Shown piece by piece: positions 44,283 through 54,761 of a stretch of 64,000 bases of DNA. The stretch is from positions 421,316,687 through 421,380,686 of the forward strand of contig NC_069658.1 in assembly GCF_027244095.1 (NCBI RefSeq), given 5' to 3'. The position numbers and the translations under genes were made by a program. Source of the DNA: Hemicordylus capensis. Its lineage: Eukaryota > Chordata > Lepidosauria > Squamata > Cordylidae. How positions within the stretch are numbered: position 1 is the stretch's first letter; every line of letters begins with the position of its first letter. A model generated the notes under the pieces. It saw only the letters and a list, made by a program, of their open reading frames with translations. It was not told the DNA's origin and ran no database searches.

Positions 44283-45270
44283 GTTTAGTGGTCACAGCAA
44301 GAGAAGTTTTACTGTGTACTGCTCATGAAAGAGTTAAAACTTCTATTCAGAGGAATACTTGGGAAATGAAGACACTTGTGATCCATCACTTAGCTGCAGG
44401 TTTATGTGACATTTATAACAAACGTGTATATTTGGAGAAAGTTGACAGTGACATCTTTATGTTCCGGTTATCAAAGCTTCCATCTTACAAGCCCCTTTGG
44501 TCCCAACTGCTGTTAACAATGTTCCAGGGTTATGGCTGTTCGTACCTTCCACTTTCTAAGTGGTACAATGATGAGAGAAGAGCAAGATTTTATGAGCCCT
44601 TCAAGGCACTGAAAACTATACACATAACGTGACGTATAGAAAAGATTTCAAAAAGTAATAATAGAGCTTTACCTCCATTCTGAGGGCCTTCTATGTCCTT
44701 TTCAATAGCTAGTTTTCTTTTTCACACCCAAGTTTTCATGGGTGCTACAATTTCTGCCAATTATACTTTGAGGCACAGAAAATATTTAAACAGCAGCAAT
44801 TTTCTGCACTTAAACAGATTCTTTTTTTATTTGCAGAGATTTTGCAAACATCAAGGGACTTTGCCTGACTACTTTCTGGGAAATTACTACCTATATTTTA
44901 TATCCATCCTCACTTTAGAGAAAAAGAAAATAAGAAAGGAAAGGTATGAGACTATCAGTTTCCTCGGAAGAAGCAATATACCGTATTTACCTGAATTGAA
45001 GACTAGTTTTTTTTCCAAGTTCTTTGATGTTAAAAATCAGGGAGTCATCTTAATTAATTAATTTAAAACATTTATACCCTGCCCCCCACACCCTGGCACA
45101 CTAACCACGTTAAGGTTCCGTGTTCTACTGTTACACTAAGGATCTGTGTTGCACTATTGTGACTTTGCTTTTTAAAATCATCCAACGGAAACTGTAGTAG
45201 GGTCTAATGGAATCTCACAATCAATCATATTCTGCATGGCTAATAAAAGATGCTTCCAGAACACCTGAAC
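44283..45270. other. No supported gene; two unexplained open frames
   Basis: A frame running from the MITE to 44632 (about 115 codons outside it, with RVYLEKVDSDIFMFRLSKLP) and another at 44693-45061 (122 codons). Neither shows a family I recognise, and the base composition is AT-rich like its surroundings. I do not call them genes. Confidence 0.3.
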
Positions 45271-45272
45271 AT

Positions 45273-45500
45273 CAATACAATCCTACCATAAGAGGGTTAC
45301 GATACATTTTTAACCTGTCCAAGTTCTTCCAAGGAGCTCAAGTTGGCATATTTGGTTTCCCTTCCATTTTATCTTTGCATCAATACAATCAATACAATCC
45401 TACCATAAGAGGGTTACGATACATTTTTAACCTGTCCAAGTTCTTCCAAGGAGCTCAGGTTGGCATATTTGGTTTCCCTTCCATTTTATCTTTGCAACAG
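45273..45500. repeat. 117-bp direct tandem duplication
   Basis: CAATACAATCCTACCATAAG starts at 45273 and again at 45390. The two copies run through GGGTTACGATAC..TTTATCTTTGCA with almost no differences (AGTTGG and GGTTGG), so the duplication is recent. It overlaps the 3' end of a minus-strand Sauria-like SINE. Confidence 0.9.
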
Positions 45501-45625
45501 TCCTGTAAAGTAGGCTACGCTCAGAGATTGTCACTGGCCCCAAGTCACCCAGTAAGCTTCAAGGCTAAGTGGGAATTTGAAGCCAACTCCCCTGGTCTTA
45601 GTCTGACTCCCTGGCCACTACATCA
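45415..45625 (-). mobile_element. Old Sauria-like SINE
   Basis: The complement of TGATGTAGTGGCCAGGGAGT, GGCTTCAAATTCCCACTTAG, GCTTACTGGGTGACTTGGGG and GCCTACTTTACAGG..GAGCTCCTTGGAAGAA, the order of the Sauria SINE, but diverged from the copies at 2866 and 6763. Confidence 0.6.
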
Positions 45626-45647
45626 GGTAAACTCTCATTGAGAATGT

Positions 45648-46051
45648 TAGGGATGTGTGAATCGATCCATGGCCAAATAGATTCATCTTGAATCTGGTCA
45701 ATTTGAGTGATTCAACCTTGAATCAAATCACCCTTAGACCAGACTCAAGGTTGAATAATTAAATCACCCTAGATTTGGCTTGAATCGATTTGGCAATTTC
45801 AGTATACATTTCGTCTTTGCCAGCCCTCCGAGCTTCTCTGCCATCTCTGGTATTTTTGCTGAATTTTAAAATTTTTATATGGGTCATTCCAGGTCAGTGA
45901 CCTGGGATGACGCAGTCTAGAGATCTGGTCTACCCATTGGGTTCTGAGTTCTATGGACAGACCAGTTCTCCAGCAAACCCAATAGACTGGGTCATTCCAG
46001 GTCAATTCAAACTCGAATTAAATTGCAAAATTCAATTAGTGCACATCCCTA
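45648..46051. mobile_element. hAT-type non-autonomous element with 8-bp TSD
   Basis: Start TAGGGATGTGTGAATCGA, end TTAGTGCACATCCCTA. Flanks GAGAATGT (45640-45647) and GCTAATGT (46052-46059), 6 of 8. The interior is rich in GAATC/GATTC words and a GGGTCATTCCAGGTCA direct pair (45890 and 45990). Confidence 0.75.
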
Positions 46052-46059
46052 GCTAATGT

Positions 46060-47409
46060 GGTAACAGCAGAACACTGGATATGGTGTCTTTGGAGATCCA
46101 TTTAAATCCTAGCTTTCTAGCTCACTAGTATCTGTGGGCATGTTTTACAGAACTGCAGTGAGGATAGATCAGAAAAGAAATGTAAAGCACTTTGCATGCC
46201 AAGGACGGCCAAAAGTTGGCCTACCATAGATTATCTGATCTCCAGTGAGTCACTTACATATTAATCTGGATGTCATAGAAATGTTACCTATGGCATTGTA
46301 CAAAATGCACATGGAGTTTGGAGGTTAATTTTGATACTGAAGAAGCCAAAGTTTCCCCATGCTCCTTTTTCATTCTTATACAGATTTTTTTTAAAATAAT
46401 AATAATAATAATAATCATGTGTATCACCGTACAATATTTTAAACTAGCTGGGCACAGAGCATCTGTGCCTCTAGTCTGGAGCCGCTGCCATAATCTTCTT
46501 CACCCCCCCCCACTGCTATCGTCTTCTTCTCCCCCCCGACCACCACCATCTTCTTCTAGTCCCCCCCCCACCTCCTCCTTTCTTCCCTACTTCCCCAACC
46601 CCCTGTCCATCTTCTTCCCCCTGCCCTGCCTTCTTCTCCATGCCACCACTGTTTTCTTTGGCCGGCCAGCCGCCCACCCACCACCATTTTCTCCCCACAC
46701 CATATCAGTTGCTATCCAGGCAGCTGCTTGCAAACTCTCACGAGAGCTGCCACACATGGGAATAGCCACAGGTATGCCTTAGAGAAATATATAGATAGGG
46801 AGGCAAAGCAGCAGGAAAAAGTAGAGGGCAAAGGTAAAGAAAAAGGGAGAGATTATAAAGATATAAATGGACTACACAGGTAAATGTACTATTAAGTTAA
46901 CTCAGTTACGTATAATAAAGTATTAAATAACTTGGCTTCAGCCCAGAATCAGTAGCCACCATTTTAAAACTTGTATGAAAGGGGTTCCAAATATCATGAA
47001 AGCTCTTAACTCTTCCATGTCTCCTTTCCCATCTGAACAAAAAGATGGTTTTACTTGACTTATGGAGCTTCAGAATGGGAAACCTTGCTATGCTTAACTT
47101 TAACTACATGAAAAGTTTCATTTTACATTAATGGGACTATGCAGTTACTTGGACCAGCAAGATCATAAATCATTTACTCTGCTGTACTGAAAATGTAGTG
47201 ATGATAGACTAAAAAAACAATGAACCTCCCACTTCCAAAAAGCTACAAACTATTCTAGGACCAGGATTACTCCCAAAGGCAAAGAATAACTTGCAACATC
47301 ACTGCAACATTTTTCAGAGGGGGTTGGAATCCTCTTTTTAAATTATTATCACTTAATAGCAGGATAGGTTTTTCCTGTCTTGGTCATTTGTGTGCATAAA
47401 TATTCTGTG
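46060..47409. other. Gene-free; one repeat-like C-rich block
   Basis: 46445-46795 starts AACTAGCTGGGCACAGAGC and ends GAAATATATAGATAGG, framing a C/T-rich interior with CTTCTTC-CCCCC runs. The start resembles a dispersed vertebrate element, but I cannot name it. Frames of about 60 and 154 codons here are proline/serine low complexity. Confidence 0.4.
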
Positions 47410-47982
47410 AAAGAGAACTGATGCTACTCTGTAATTTGATCGGAGAGACTTGCCAAGATGAGGTTTGCAGGGAGAGCAGGCTCAACCCACTCTCCCCACA
47501 GATGAGCACTGCCACAGCCCTGGGCGGCCGGATCGGAGCGGGCGGGAGCTGCAGGAATTGGGGGCCGCGTGGCCCCCAGAAGTTCCAGGATGCCCAGTGT
47601 GGGGCCAGCTCCCATTCTCTCCGTCTTGGAGCTGGCAGGAGCTGCGGGGATTGGGGGCCGTGCGGCCCCCAGGAGTTCCAGGATGCCCAGCGCAAGCGCT
47701 TGGGGCATGCTAGAGAGACCCTTGAGCCCGGGAGGCTGCTTGCAGCCTCCCGGCTGGGGGTCTCATCATGTATTGCTGTGGCATGGAGCCATGGTGTGGC
47801 AATACATGACCACAAAACCCGGGTTAGCAGAGCACTTACTCCACTAGCCTGGGCTAAGGGGAGGGTTAGGGAAGCAGGCGACCTGCTTTGGGGAAACCAG
47901 GCTCACCTAGTGGTTCCCACGATCTGTGGACAGTGGGCTAAACTCCCTTAGCCTGCTTTCCACTGATCGTGAGAATCGCCTC
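47410..47982. mobile_element. GAGGC-family inverted-repeat DNA element, copy F
   Basis: The right end CACTGATCGTGAGAATCGCC..TC at 47982 matches the family. The left end (about 47435, TTGATCGGAGAGACTT) is worn. An internal tandem pair, GGGGGCCGCGTGGCCCCCAG and GGGGGCCGTGCGGCCCCCAG, lies about 101 bp apart. It shares a GGGAGGCTGCTT..GTTAGCAGAGCA core with the 15.3-15.8 kb copy. Confidence 0.5.
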
Positions 47983-48270
47983 AGATTCTCTCCCATTCTC
48001 TCTGAAATTAGCTTCTAGGGGAAAATCAAGATAATCCATGCCCTGGGTCACAAATATACCTAACTGAAAATATTCCACATACATTATCAGCTCTCTTGGG
48101 AACAAAAGAGGAAAGGTGTAGGGAAAAAGAATGTGTGCATATGATTGTTGTGTTAATCTTTTGTTGCTCAAATAGAACTTTCTCATAGAAATGTCAACAT
48201 TCACTTTTGGAATTCCACTGTCAGTTATACAAATCCCTTGTGAGTCTTTCCCTCTCTATAAATTAGAAAG

Positions 48271-48498
48271 TTTTTATTTATTTATTTATTTCATTTATAT
48301 TCCACTCTTCTTCCAAGGATCCCAGAGCAGTGTACATAGTTAAGCTCCTCCTCATAACAACCCTGTGAAGTAGGTTAGGCTGAGAGAGAAGTGACTGGCC
48401 CAGAGTCACCCAGCAAGTCTCATGGTTGAATGGGGATTTGAACTCGGGTCTCCCCAGTCCTGGTCCAGCACTCTAAACCACTACACCACGGTGGCTCC
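48271..48498 (-). mobile_element. Sauria-type SINE, complete
   Basis: (TTTA)n, CATTTATATTCCACTCTTC, GTGAAGTAGGTTAGGCTGAG, GACTGGCCCAGAGTCACCCA, GGGGATTTGAACTCGGGTCT (B-box complement) and ACACCACGGTGGCTCC (A-box end). Confidence 0.85.
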
Positions 48499-48501
48499 AA
48501 A

Positions 48502-48752
48502 AGTAAAGTGTGCCGTCAATTCAATGTTGACTCCTGGTGCCCACAGAGCCCTGTGGTTGTCATTTGGTACAATACAGGAGGGGGTTACCATTGCCTCCTC
48601 TTGCACAGTATGAGATGATGCCTTTCAGCATCTTTCTATATCACTGCTGCCCAATATAGGTGTTTCCCATAGAATGGGAAACATACAAGCAAGGATTCAA
48701 ACCGGCAACCTTCTGCTCGTTAGTCAAGCATTTCCCCGCTGCGCCACTTAAG
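48502..48752 (-). mobile_element. tRNA-derived SINE with RTE-like tail
   Basis: GTAAAGTGTGCCGTCAATTC, TTGACTCCTGGTGCCCACAG, ATGATGCCTTTCAGCATC, GATTCAAACCGGCAACCTTC (B-box complement) and TTTCCCCGCTGCGCCACTTA (A-box end). It sits directly beside a Sauria SINE in the same orientation. Confidence 0.8.
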
Positions 48753-48774
48753 GTGTGATAACTATACATATTTA

Positions 48775-48975
48775 TCATATGTATATCCCATTCTTCCTTC
48801 ATGGAGCTCAAGGTACCTGGATTTTTAATCCATTTTTATAAACCACGATTTTATACCATTTTATCCTCACAACAAACATGCGAGATAGGTTAAACTGAGA
48901 GTAACTGGCCCAAAGTCACCCTGTGATCTTTAGGGCAAGTGGGGATTTGAACCTAGATCTCCTCAATTCCACCCA
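48775..48975 (-). mobile_element. Old Sauria-like SINE
   Basis: ATATCCCATTCTTCCTTC, GAGCTCAAGGTACC, CACAACAAACATGCGAGATA, GTAACTGGCCCAAAGTCACC and GGGGATTTGAACCTAGATCT are the complement of a diverged Sauria/MIR-like order. Third SINE in a row on this strand. Confidence 0.6.
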
Positions 48976-49601
48976 AAAGCCAGTATTATTTATGAAGTAT
49001 AATCAAGTAATAATATTTACATGTTTAACCATTTTATTTCTCACCTACAGGAAATCTCAGATTTCCATCTTCTCTTCCTTTTCAATTAAAGGAATGTTAT
49101 TTCACACACACACTTGATATATTCACACCATTTATTAGTCTTTAGATATACAAGAATAAATTGGAGTGAGAATAAGCCTTCGTGATAATGATAAATAACA
49201 AGCACAAACACCAACTGGCAACCAACTATTAAAACAATTAAGCAGCTTCTTTGTGATTATTTTTGAGGACTTTGTTTCAACTTACATGAGTATACTGCTC
49301 TGATACATTTACCAGAAAGCAAATATTAACATGGTTTTGATGCTACCATCAATAAAAGAAAAGAATTACCTTAACTTCTGTTGCATTGATGGTTCCTTAG
49401 AAGCTCTCTATGGTGATTATGTTAATTTTTTATCAATTCCCTTTGTGGAAAGTCTGGATTATTTATACAAACATTGAAGTAATTCTCAGGAAAATATAAG
49501 AATTTATGGCTGTAACACTATGTAACATTACAAGGCTAGAGTTATTTGTCCTGATAGAATCCTCCTTATCTACAGACAGCAATACTTAGCAATGGCAATA
49601 C
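48976..49601. other. No feature seen
   Basis: AT-rich, no repeat or gene recognised. Confidence 0.4.
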
Positions 49602-49604
49602 AAT

Positions 49605-50083
49605 GAAGCTATTCTCACAAGCAGCGAAAACCGGGCTAGAGAAGCCCAACCTGGTTTTCACTGCATGTGAGAACTGCCGGGAGCCACACAGCTCCCGGCA
49701 TTGGTGAGCCCTCTAAAGTAGCCTGTCGTGTAACCCAGGTTTTGGCACGAGCGTGCCCCCAAATCGGGCTAACTAATAGCATGTCAGCTGTGACTGCTTG
49801 CAGCCGCGGCTAGCACACTCGGGGGGGTGCCCAGTAATGCACCGTGTGAGCGTGGTGCATTATTGGGGTTCCAGGGGGTGAGGCACTGAGCAGCGGCACT
49901 TCCCTGCACCTGACCCATGGAGCTGCCGGATGAGCTGTGGGTGGCCTACAGGAGAGCCGCCACTCATCTGGGAGGCAATCTGTCCACCCAGGGAACGGTA
50001 AGGGATGGTCTGCGGGGTCAGGAAAACCCTCTCTCCCTGCAGACCTCCTTTTGGCGTTTCACACCGCCTGTGTGAAGTGCCTC
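49605..50083. mobile_element. GAGGC-family inverted-repeat DNA element, copy D
   Basis: 479 bp from GAAGCTATTCTCACAAGC to GCCTGTGTGAAGTGCCTC, flanked by AAT (49602-49604 and 50084-50086). Features: AGAGAAGCCCAACCTGG, AGTAATGCACCGTGTGAG and GTGGTGCATTATTGGGG as an inner inverted pair, CAGCCGCGGCT palindrome. Confidence 0.65.
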
Positions 50084-50394
50084 AATGTCATGATAGGTAG
50101 AGTGGTTTAATACCATTTCAGCCCAGATCTACTGCCTTTCTAGGAACTCACCAACACATTTGTCATTGGACCCAGATATAGCCTTATGTGAAAGAGTCCA
50201 GTTTTCCTGGTCACAGATAAAGTTGCTGAGAAGTACCCAGATAGCACTGGGCAGTGTGGTTGCAAAGCCTCCTCACCACCAGCTCATTAGTTAGGACAAA
50301 AAGAAGGAGGCAAGGGAAGGTAATGCGAAACTAGAAGAGCAACTTTACCTGCTTGGAGAATTTTGCATACTTCAGAGGAGCTAGCACAGTGCAA

Positions 50395-50735
50395 TGAAGG
50401 AAAAGGCCCTCTGCATGGCAGGGCCTATGTGGCAGAGCTGTGCCATTCCTGCTCCTCGGAGATTTGCCTAGCCCCACAGTAATGTGTTTTTATTGCCTTT
50501 TGAAAACCTATTTGTTTAAGCAGGCAAATAAACTCAAATAGCTGTTTGGATCATTTTGCTTTCTCTTCCATTGTTTACAATTAAATTTTTATTGCAATTT
50601 GTGTGTTAAATTGTTTTATGGAGTGTGTTATTAACTGTTTCTCCTTTAATTAGTTGTTAGCTGCCTTGAATGCTTGAGCAGAAAGGCAGGACAGAAAGTC
50701 TTATGTAAATAAAGAAAGAAAATACTTATGTGTAA
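50395..50735 (+). mobile_element. L2-like LINE 3' end, old
   Basis: Reads AAGGCCCTCTGCATGGCAGG and CTTTTGAAAACCTATTTGTT, the L2 C-terminus/3' UTR junction, then a T-rich UTR and GTTAGCTGCCTTGAATGC..AAAGGCAGGACAGAAAG with an A-rich end. Confidence 0.55.
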
Positions 50736-50889
50736 TAGGCCCCAAGTCTGAGTCCAGCATCTCCACTTCAGAAAGATTCTCAGTTAATGGACATAAGAAC
50801 AAGAAGTTCTGGTAACAACTAATCTGTATACTTTCCTTCCACTATAGTCTTAATTGATAATTACCATTATCAAAAGTGAGTCCACTTCT

Positions 50890-51415
50890 GCCTTGAATGC
50901 TCACACTCTGCCATCTTGAATTGGGATGGATGACATCATCACAAATTACACTGTTGAGGTGTCCCTGTGTGTCCTTACAACAGTACAAAATTTGGTTCAA
51001 ATTGGTTAGGCGGTTCAGAAGCTAGTGCACTTGTGCCTCAAATGTTCATGTATCCTCCATCTTGAATTGGGATGGATGACATCATCACAAACTACACCAT
51101 TGAAGGGTCCCTATGTGTTCTTACAAATGCACCAAATTTGGTTCAAATCAGACAGACAGTTCACAAGTTAGCCCACTTGTACCTCAAACATTCACATGTC
51201 TGTCATCTTGAATTGGGGTGGATAACATCATCACAAATGATACCACCGAGGTGTCCCTTTATGTCCCTACAACTGTACCAAATTTGATTCAAATTGGTCC
51301 AGGCATTGCGAAGTAGATAGGGGCATGCGTGCACGCGCGCACACAAACACAGCAAGAGAGCTGGGTGATCTCCTAAGAAAAACTTTTCTTCTCTTAAGAA
51401 AAGTAGACTAAAAAC
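50890..51415. repeat. 146-bp tandem array, three units
   Basis: CATCTTGAATTGGG begins at 50912, 51058 and 51204, an exact 146-bp period with no net indels. Each unit has GATGACATCATCACAAA, a TCCCT-TGTG-CCTTACAA stretch and CAAATTTGGTTCAAAT followed by a GGCGGTTC/GGCATTGC step. After the array come a CACGCGCGCACACA run and a hairpin, CTTTTCTT..AAGAAAAG, at 51382-51404. Confidence 0.9.
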
Positions 51416-51965
51416 CAATCTGAAATCTTTAGAGGGCTGCTATATTCACCATAACCAATTGGAATGGAACAGTTAGTGTATACTTGATTTTAATATTGAT
51501 TTCCTTCATTTCTTTTCTCCTTCTTGCCTTTACTTTCCTGGGTTTTTTTGGTGCGCTGTTTTGCAGATTGCAAGCTTTCAAGCAGGGCTATGTTTTAAAA
51601 ATAATTTTGTAGAGCAAATATTTGCAGCTCTAACATCAAACTAACAAAGTATTCTAGCTCCTCTAAATTACTCCACTTCCCCCTGCCCCCACCAAAAATA
51701 CAAAGAATAAATATCAATGCCCTTGTATCTCAGACACAAGGAACATATACACAGGAGAGCATAAAGGACCCACTCACTAACATCAATATCTCCAAACTCC
51801 AAATCTTGTTGTAATTCACCCTCCAGGCAAAGCAGATGACAGCTGATGACACTATCTGTGGATTCTTGATGGATTTCTGACTTCCTGCTTGTGTCGATAA
51901 AATTCAGGAATTGGAACAGTTGGAGAGACTGATACAGCTGAGGTCACTGAAAATCCACAAAAAGG
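51416..51965. other. No feature seen
   Basis: No recognised repeat or gene. Confidence 0.4.
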
Positions 51966-52318
51966 AAAATATTACTTACCTAAAATTCAGTAGTACAATG
52001 CAATTAGTAAAGTTTGTCTGAAACACCTTTTCATGGAAAATCCACCTAAAGTTTTCCATGATTGTCTTTTCCTTTTAATCTAGGAACAACTGAGGAAGAT
52101 TATGCATGTCCCAGGCATCTTAGCTTAGAGTGGTTGGTGTGTGTGTGTATGTATCACCATATCCCGAGCCAGCAAATTTTAATGATCGATTTTGAAATCT
52201 GTGGGGGGAAATGGTTTCAGTTTGGTGAATGGTTTAAGTTTGGTTCAAGTGGTTTAAGGAGGTTTAATGGTTTAAGTCTGATGAATGTTAATTGGATAAG
52301 ATGCCCTCTAGTTCTAGC
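51966..52318. repeat. Duplicated segment, copy 1
   Basis: Matches 56563-56900 in the same orientation: ACTTACCTAAAATTCAGTAG, CACCTTTTCATGGAAAAT, then TTTTCCTTTTAATCTAGGAA, CAACTGAGGAAGATTATGC, TATCACCATATCCCGAGCC and AAATTTTAATGATCGATTTT. Copy 1 has a few dozen extra bases of GGTTTAAG-type repeats before GATGAATGTTAATTGG. The TTTTCCTTTTAATCTAG|GA stretch resembles a 3' splice site on the plus strand, and the left edge is a GTAAGT donor on the minus strand. No gene is recognised. Confidence 0.8.
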
Positions 52319-52892
52319 ACTATGTGCAAGAGTAAGCCAACGCAAAGGTAGAATTAACCTGAGGCCAGTGGAGCAGAATTGCTTATACCAACAGAGAATT
52401 GGACTGAGATTAGCTCCAGGGCAATCTTGAATACTTGTTGAAGTCAATGGGATTCTGCTGATCTAAATCAGAGTGAAATTTAATCCTTAAATTTAGATTA
52501 GGTGGAATGATGATGTATACTTTCCAAGTACAATCTCCTGTAATTTTCAAAGAACTGAAACCATCTATCCCTAGTTCCATCATAATATGTCTACTTAAGG
52601 ATCAAATTGTAGGAAATTACTTCTGTGAGTCATAGGTTGTTTTGTTCTCTTTAACTGGGCCACTGAGATTCAGTCTGAAGTTAGATGAAAAAACATGTTG
52701 CAGTTTCCCAAGTCATCTGAGGTGTCTCTTCTCTATATGCTGGGTGAGCATGAAGCAAGGGAAGAAACTTCAAATCATTTCCCCACTGTGGGAATCAGAA
52801 GCACTTCCTGCTTCACAGTTGGCATGCTGGGATGATGGAATAGTTGCCATGATATGTGAAATCAGGAGTCCAAAAAGCACGCCGCTAGCAGC
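52319..52892. other. No supported gene
   Basis: The 122-codon frame 52062-52430 continues out of the duplicated segment and matches nothing I know. The rest is unmarked. Confidence 0.35.
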
Positions 52893-53100
52893 AGACTCTC
52901 AGGTCGTTCACACAACCACTGGTGCTGGGGGGGAAGGCAGGCGCCTACCTGCCTTCCCGCCACACGATCCGAGCCGCAGAGGGCTCCGCCACCACTACCT
53001 GGCAGGGGAGTGCTGGGATCGTTAGCAATCCCGATGCTTCTCATGATCAGCCCTACCCAGGCTAGCACTGCTGGGTAGGGCTGGTTGTGAGAATGACTTC
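52893..53100. repeat. GAGGC-family relative, short copy G
   Basis: Left edge AGGTCGTTCACACAACC and right edge GGTTGTGAGAATGACTTC are imperfect complements. The interior has CTACCTGCCTTCCCGCC, ACACGATCCGAGCC and an inner palindrome, CAGCCCTACCCAG..CTGGGTAGGGCTG. No clear flanking duplication. Confidence 0.5.
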
Positions 53101-53769
53101 AATAAGTTGAATGGGAACAAATCTGCAGTGACCGCAATGCTTCGACAAAGCAAACTGCTTCTAGAAAGTTGTCGTTGCTGGCTTGATGCAAGTTTATTCT
53201 GTCTGGGCAGGGCAGGGCAGAGGTATAATTGGGTGGATGTGTTTAGAGAGCATGAGCTGCCTAGTGTCTGGGAGCTGCCGTTCACCTCCCCCCCCCAACA
53301 CTGCTGGCCAACTAGGCACTCCTGTTGTCTCCATGCTTCTCACTCTCCATCCACTTACCTGACATTCGATAGCTACTGGTGCTGCTCTTGCCACCTGCTC
53401 TGCTGCTCCACCACCCCAGCCCACCCCAGCTCCCTAGACAGTGGCATGCAGGAAAGACCTACTCTAGAACATGCAGTGGCATATGTATTGGAATGCTCAA
53501 GCAATTAATTCACCACTTTGACATAAATCTAAAGTTATTTAAAATAATAATAATAACCACCCATTGGGAAATATTTTCCCAACATGAAATTCATAAATTG
53601 ACCCAAACCCTGAGTGTTGCTTTTCATAACAGGCCGAAACTGGCAACTAAAGCACCCCAGATGTGTAATTTTGATGATGAGACAAACGAATCATGGTAAC
53701 TTTAGTTTCAGTAGTTGTTTTATCTATAGTGTGTTATTTTTATATTTTTAGTGCTGTCTGCTCTGTCTT
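53101..53769. other. No gene seen
   Basis: Unmarked. The 133-codon frame at 53107-53508 is cysteine/serine-rich with no recognisable domain. Confidence 0.4.
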
Positions 53770-53986
53770 GCTCTGTTGCTAACCTCTTGTGGGTGATGCT
53801 GAACTCCTACTAATAAACAAGCAGAGAACAGAACAATTAGGTTATATCTGTGCTATATATTGTTTTATTCTGTTAAATTGTTTTACTTGTTTTTACTCTG
53901 TTTTATATTTGTTGTGTTTTAAGTTGTGTACACCGCCTAGATACACCTATCAGGTGTCATACAAGCATGATAAATAAATAATAAAT
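53770..53986 (+). mobile_element. L2-type 3' tail
   Basis: A T-rich UTR with repeated TGTTTTA words, ending in GTGTACACCGCCTAGATAC, TATCAGGTGTCATACAAGC and (ATAA)n, into which, or beside which, the next element inserted. Confidence 0.6.
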
Positions 53987-53989
53987 AAT

Positions 53990-54315
53990 GAGGCTATTCA
54001 CATGCACGTGCAAAAATGGGCCAAGGAAGCCCAGCCCCGTTTTGCATGCGTGTGTGAACCGCCAGGATCGCATCCGATCCCGGCGGCACCATGGTGGCAA
54101 ACCCGCTAGTGGAGCCTGCCTTGAAAACAAGGTTAAGGGAGCAAGTGCGGTGCATTATGGGCACTCCCTCCCCACTGCCTGGGCCAGCAGGGAATCGTCT
54201 GGACGTGTGGGGAGCACACCCAGCAATGCTGGATCAATAGTTTGCATGCTAGGTTTAACCCGCCTTCCCTGCAGTCCACTCTGGAGCCCTTCTCACTGCT
54301 TGTGAGAAGAGGCTC
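53990..54315. mobile_element. GAGGC-family inverted-repeat DNA element, copy B
   Basis: 326 bp from GAGGCTATTCACATGCACG to CTTGTGAGAAGAGGCTC, flanked by AAT (53987-53989 and 54316-54318). Contains GGAAGCCCAGCCCCG, GATCCCGGCGGCACC and GGTGCATTATGGGC. Confidence 0.7.
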
Positions 54316-54367
54316 AATATATTATACTGGGACAAAGTGTTGGCAATGTTTTTTCACCACAGATAAT

Positions 54368-54758
54368 GAGGTTGTTCTCACGTGCAGCCTAACCGAGTGC
54401 AGGGATGTCCAGCCTGGGTCCAATCCCAGCGGGGCAGCGCCACTTAGCCCAGCTTTTAAGCCTGGCTGATATCCGAGGTTAAGGGAGTGAGTGCTCCTTT
54501 AATCCGGGGTACCGGATCGTGTGTTTGCTGGAGTCTAGAATGCCTGTCTCCTGGAGGAATCCCCCAATGCACACAGTTTATGTTTTGTGGTGCATTGTGG
54601 GATACCTGGAGGCTGGGATGCGCCGTCTCACCCTCTGGAGCTCTGCACTGTAGCATACAGTGCAGATTGTCTGAGAGCATGGTCCGTGCTCCCAGTTTGG
54701 GCAGAAGGCAAGTTAAGCTAGCCTTCCCCACTGCCCGCTTGGTTGTGTGAACAACCTC
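54368..54758. mobile_element. GAGGC-family inverted-repeat DNA element, copy C
   Basis: 391 bp from GAGGTTGTTCTCACGTGC to TTGTGTGAACAACCTC (8-bp perfect ends GAGGTTGT/ACAACCTC), flanked by AAT (54365-54367 and 54759-54761). The inner pair CCCCCAATGCACACAG and GTGGTGCATTGTGGG is conserved. Only 49 bp from copy B. Confidence 0.7.
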
Positions 54759-54761
54759 AAT

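Noticed and set aside
44195-45061. Plus-strand frames of 145 and 122 codons
   Set aside because: The first starts inside a MITE; neither matches a family I know or shows splice context. Left as unexplained rather than called.
52062-52430. 122-codon frame continuing from the acceptor-like site
   Set aside because: No protein similarity recognised and (GT)n lies at its core; kept only as part of the duplicated-segment observation.
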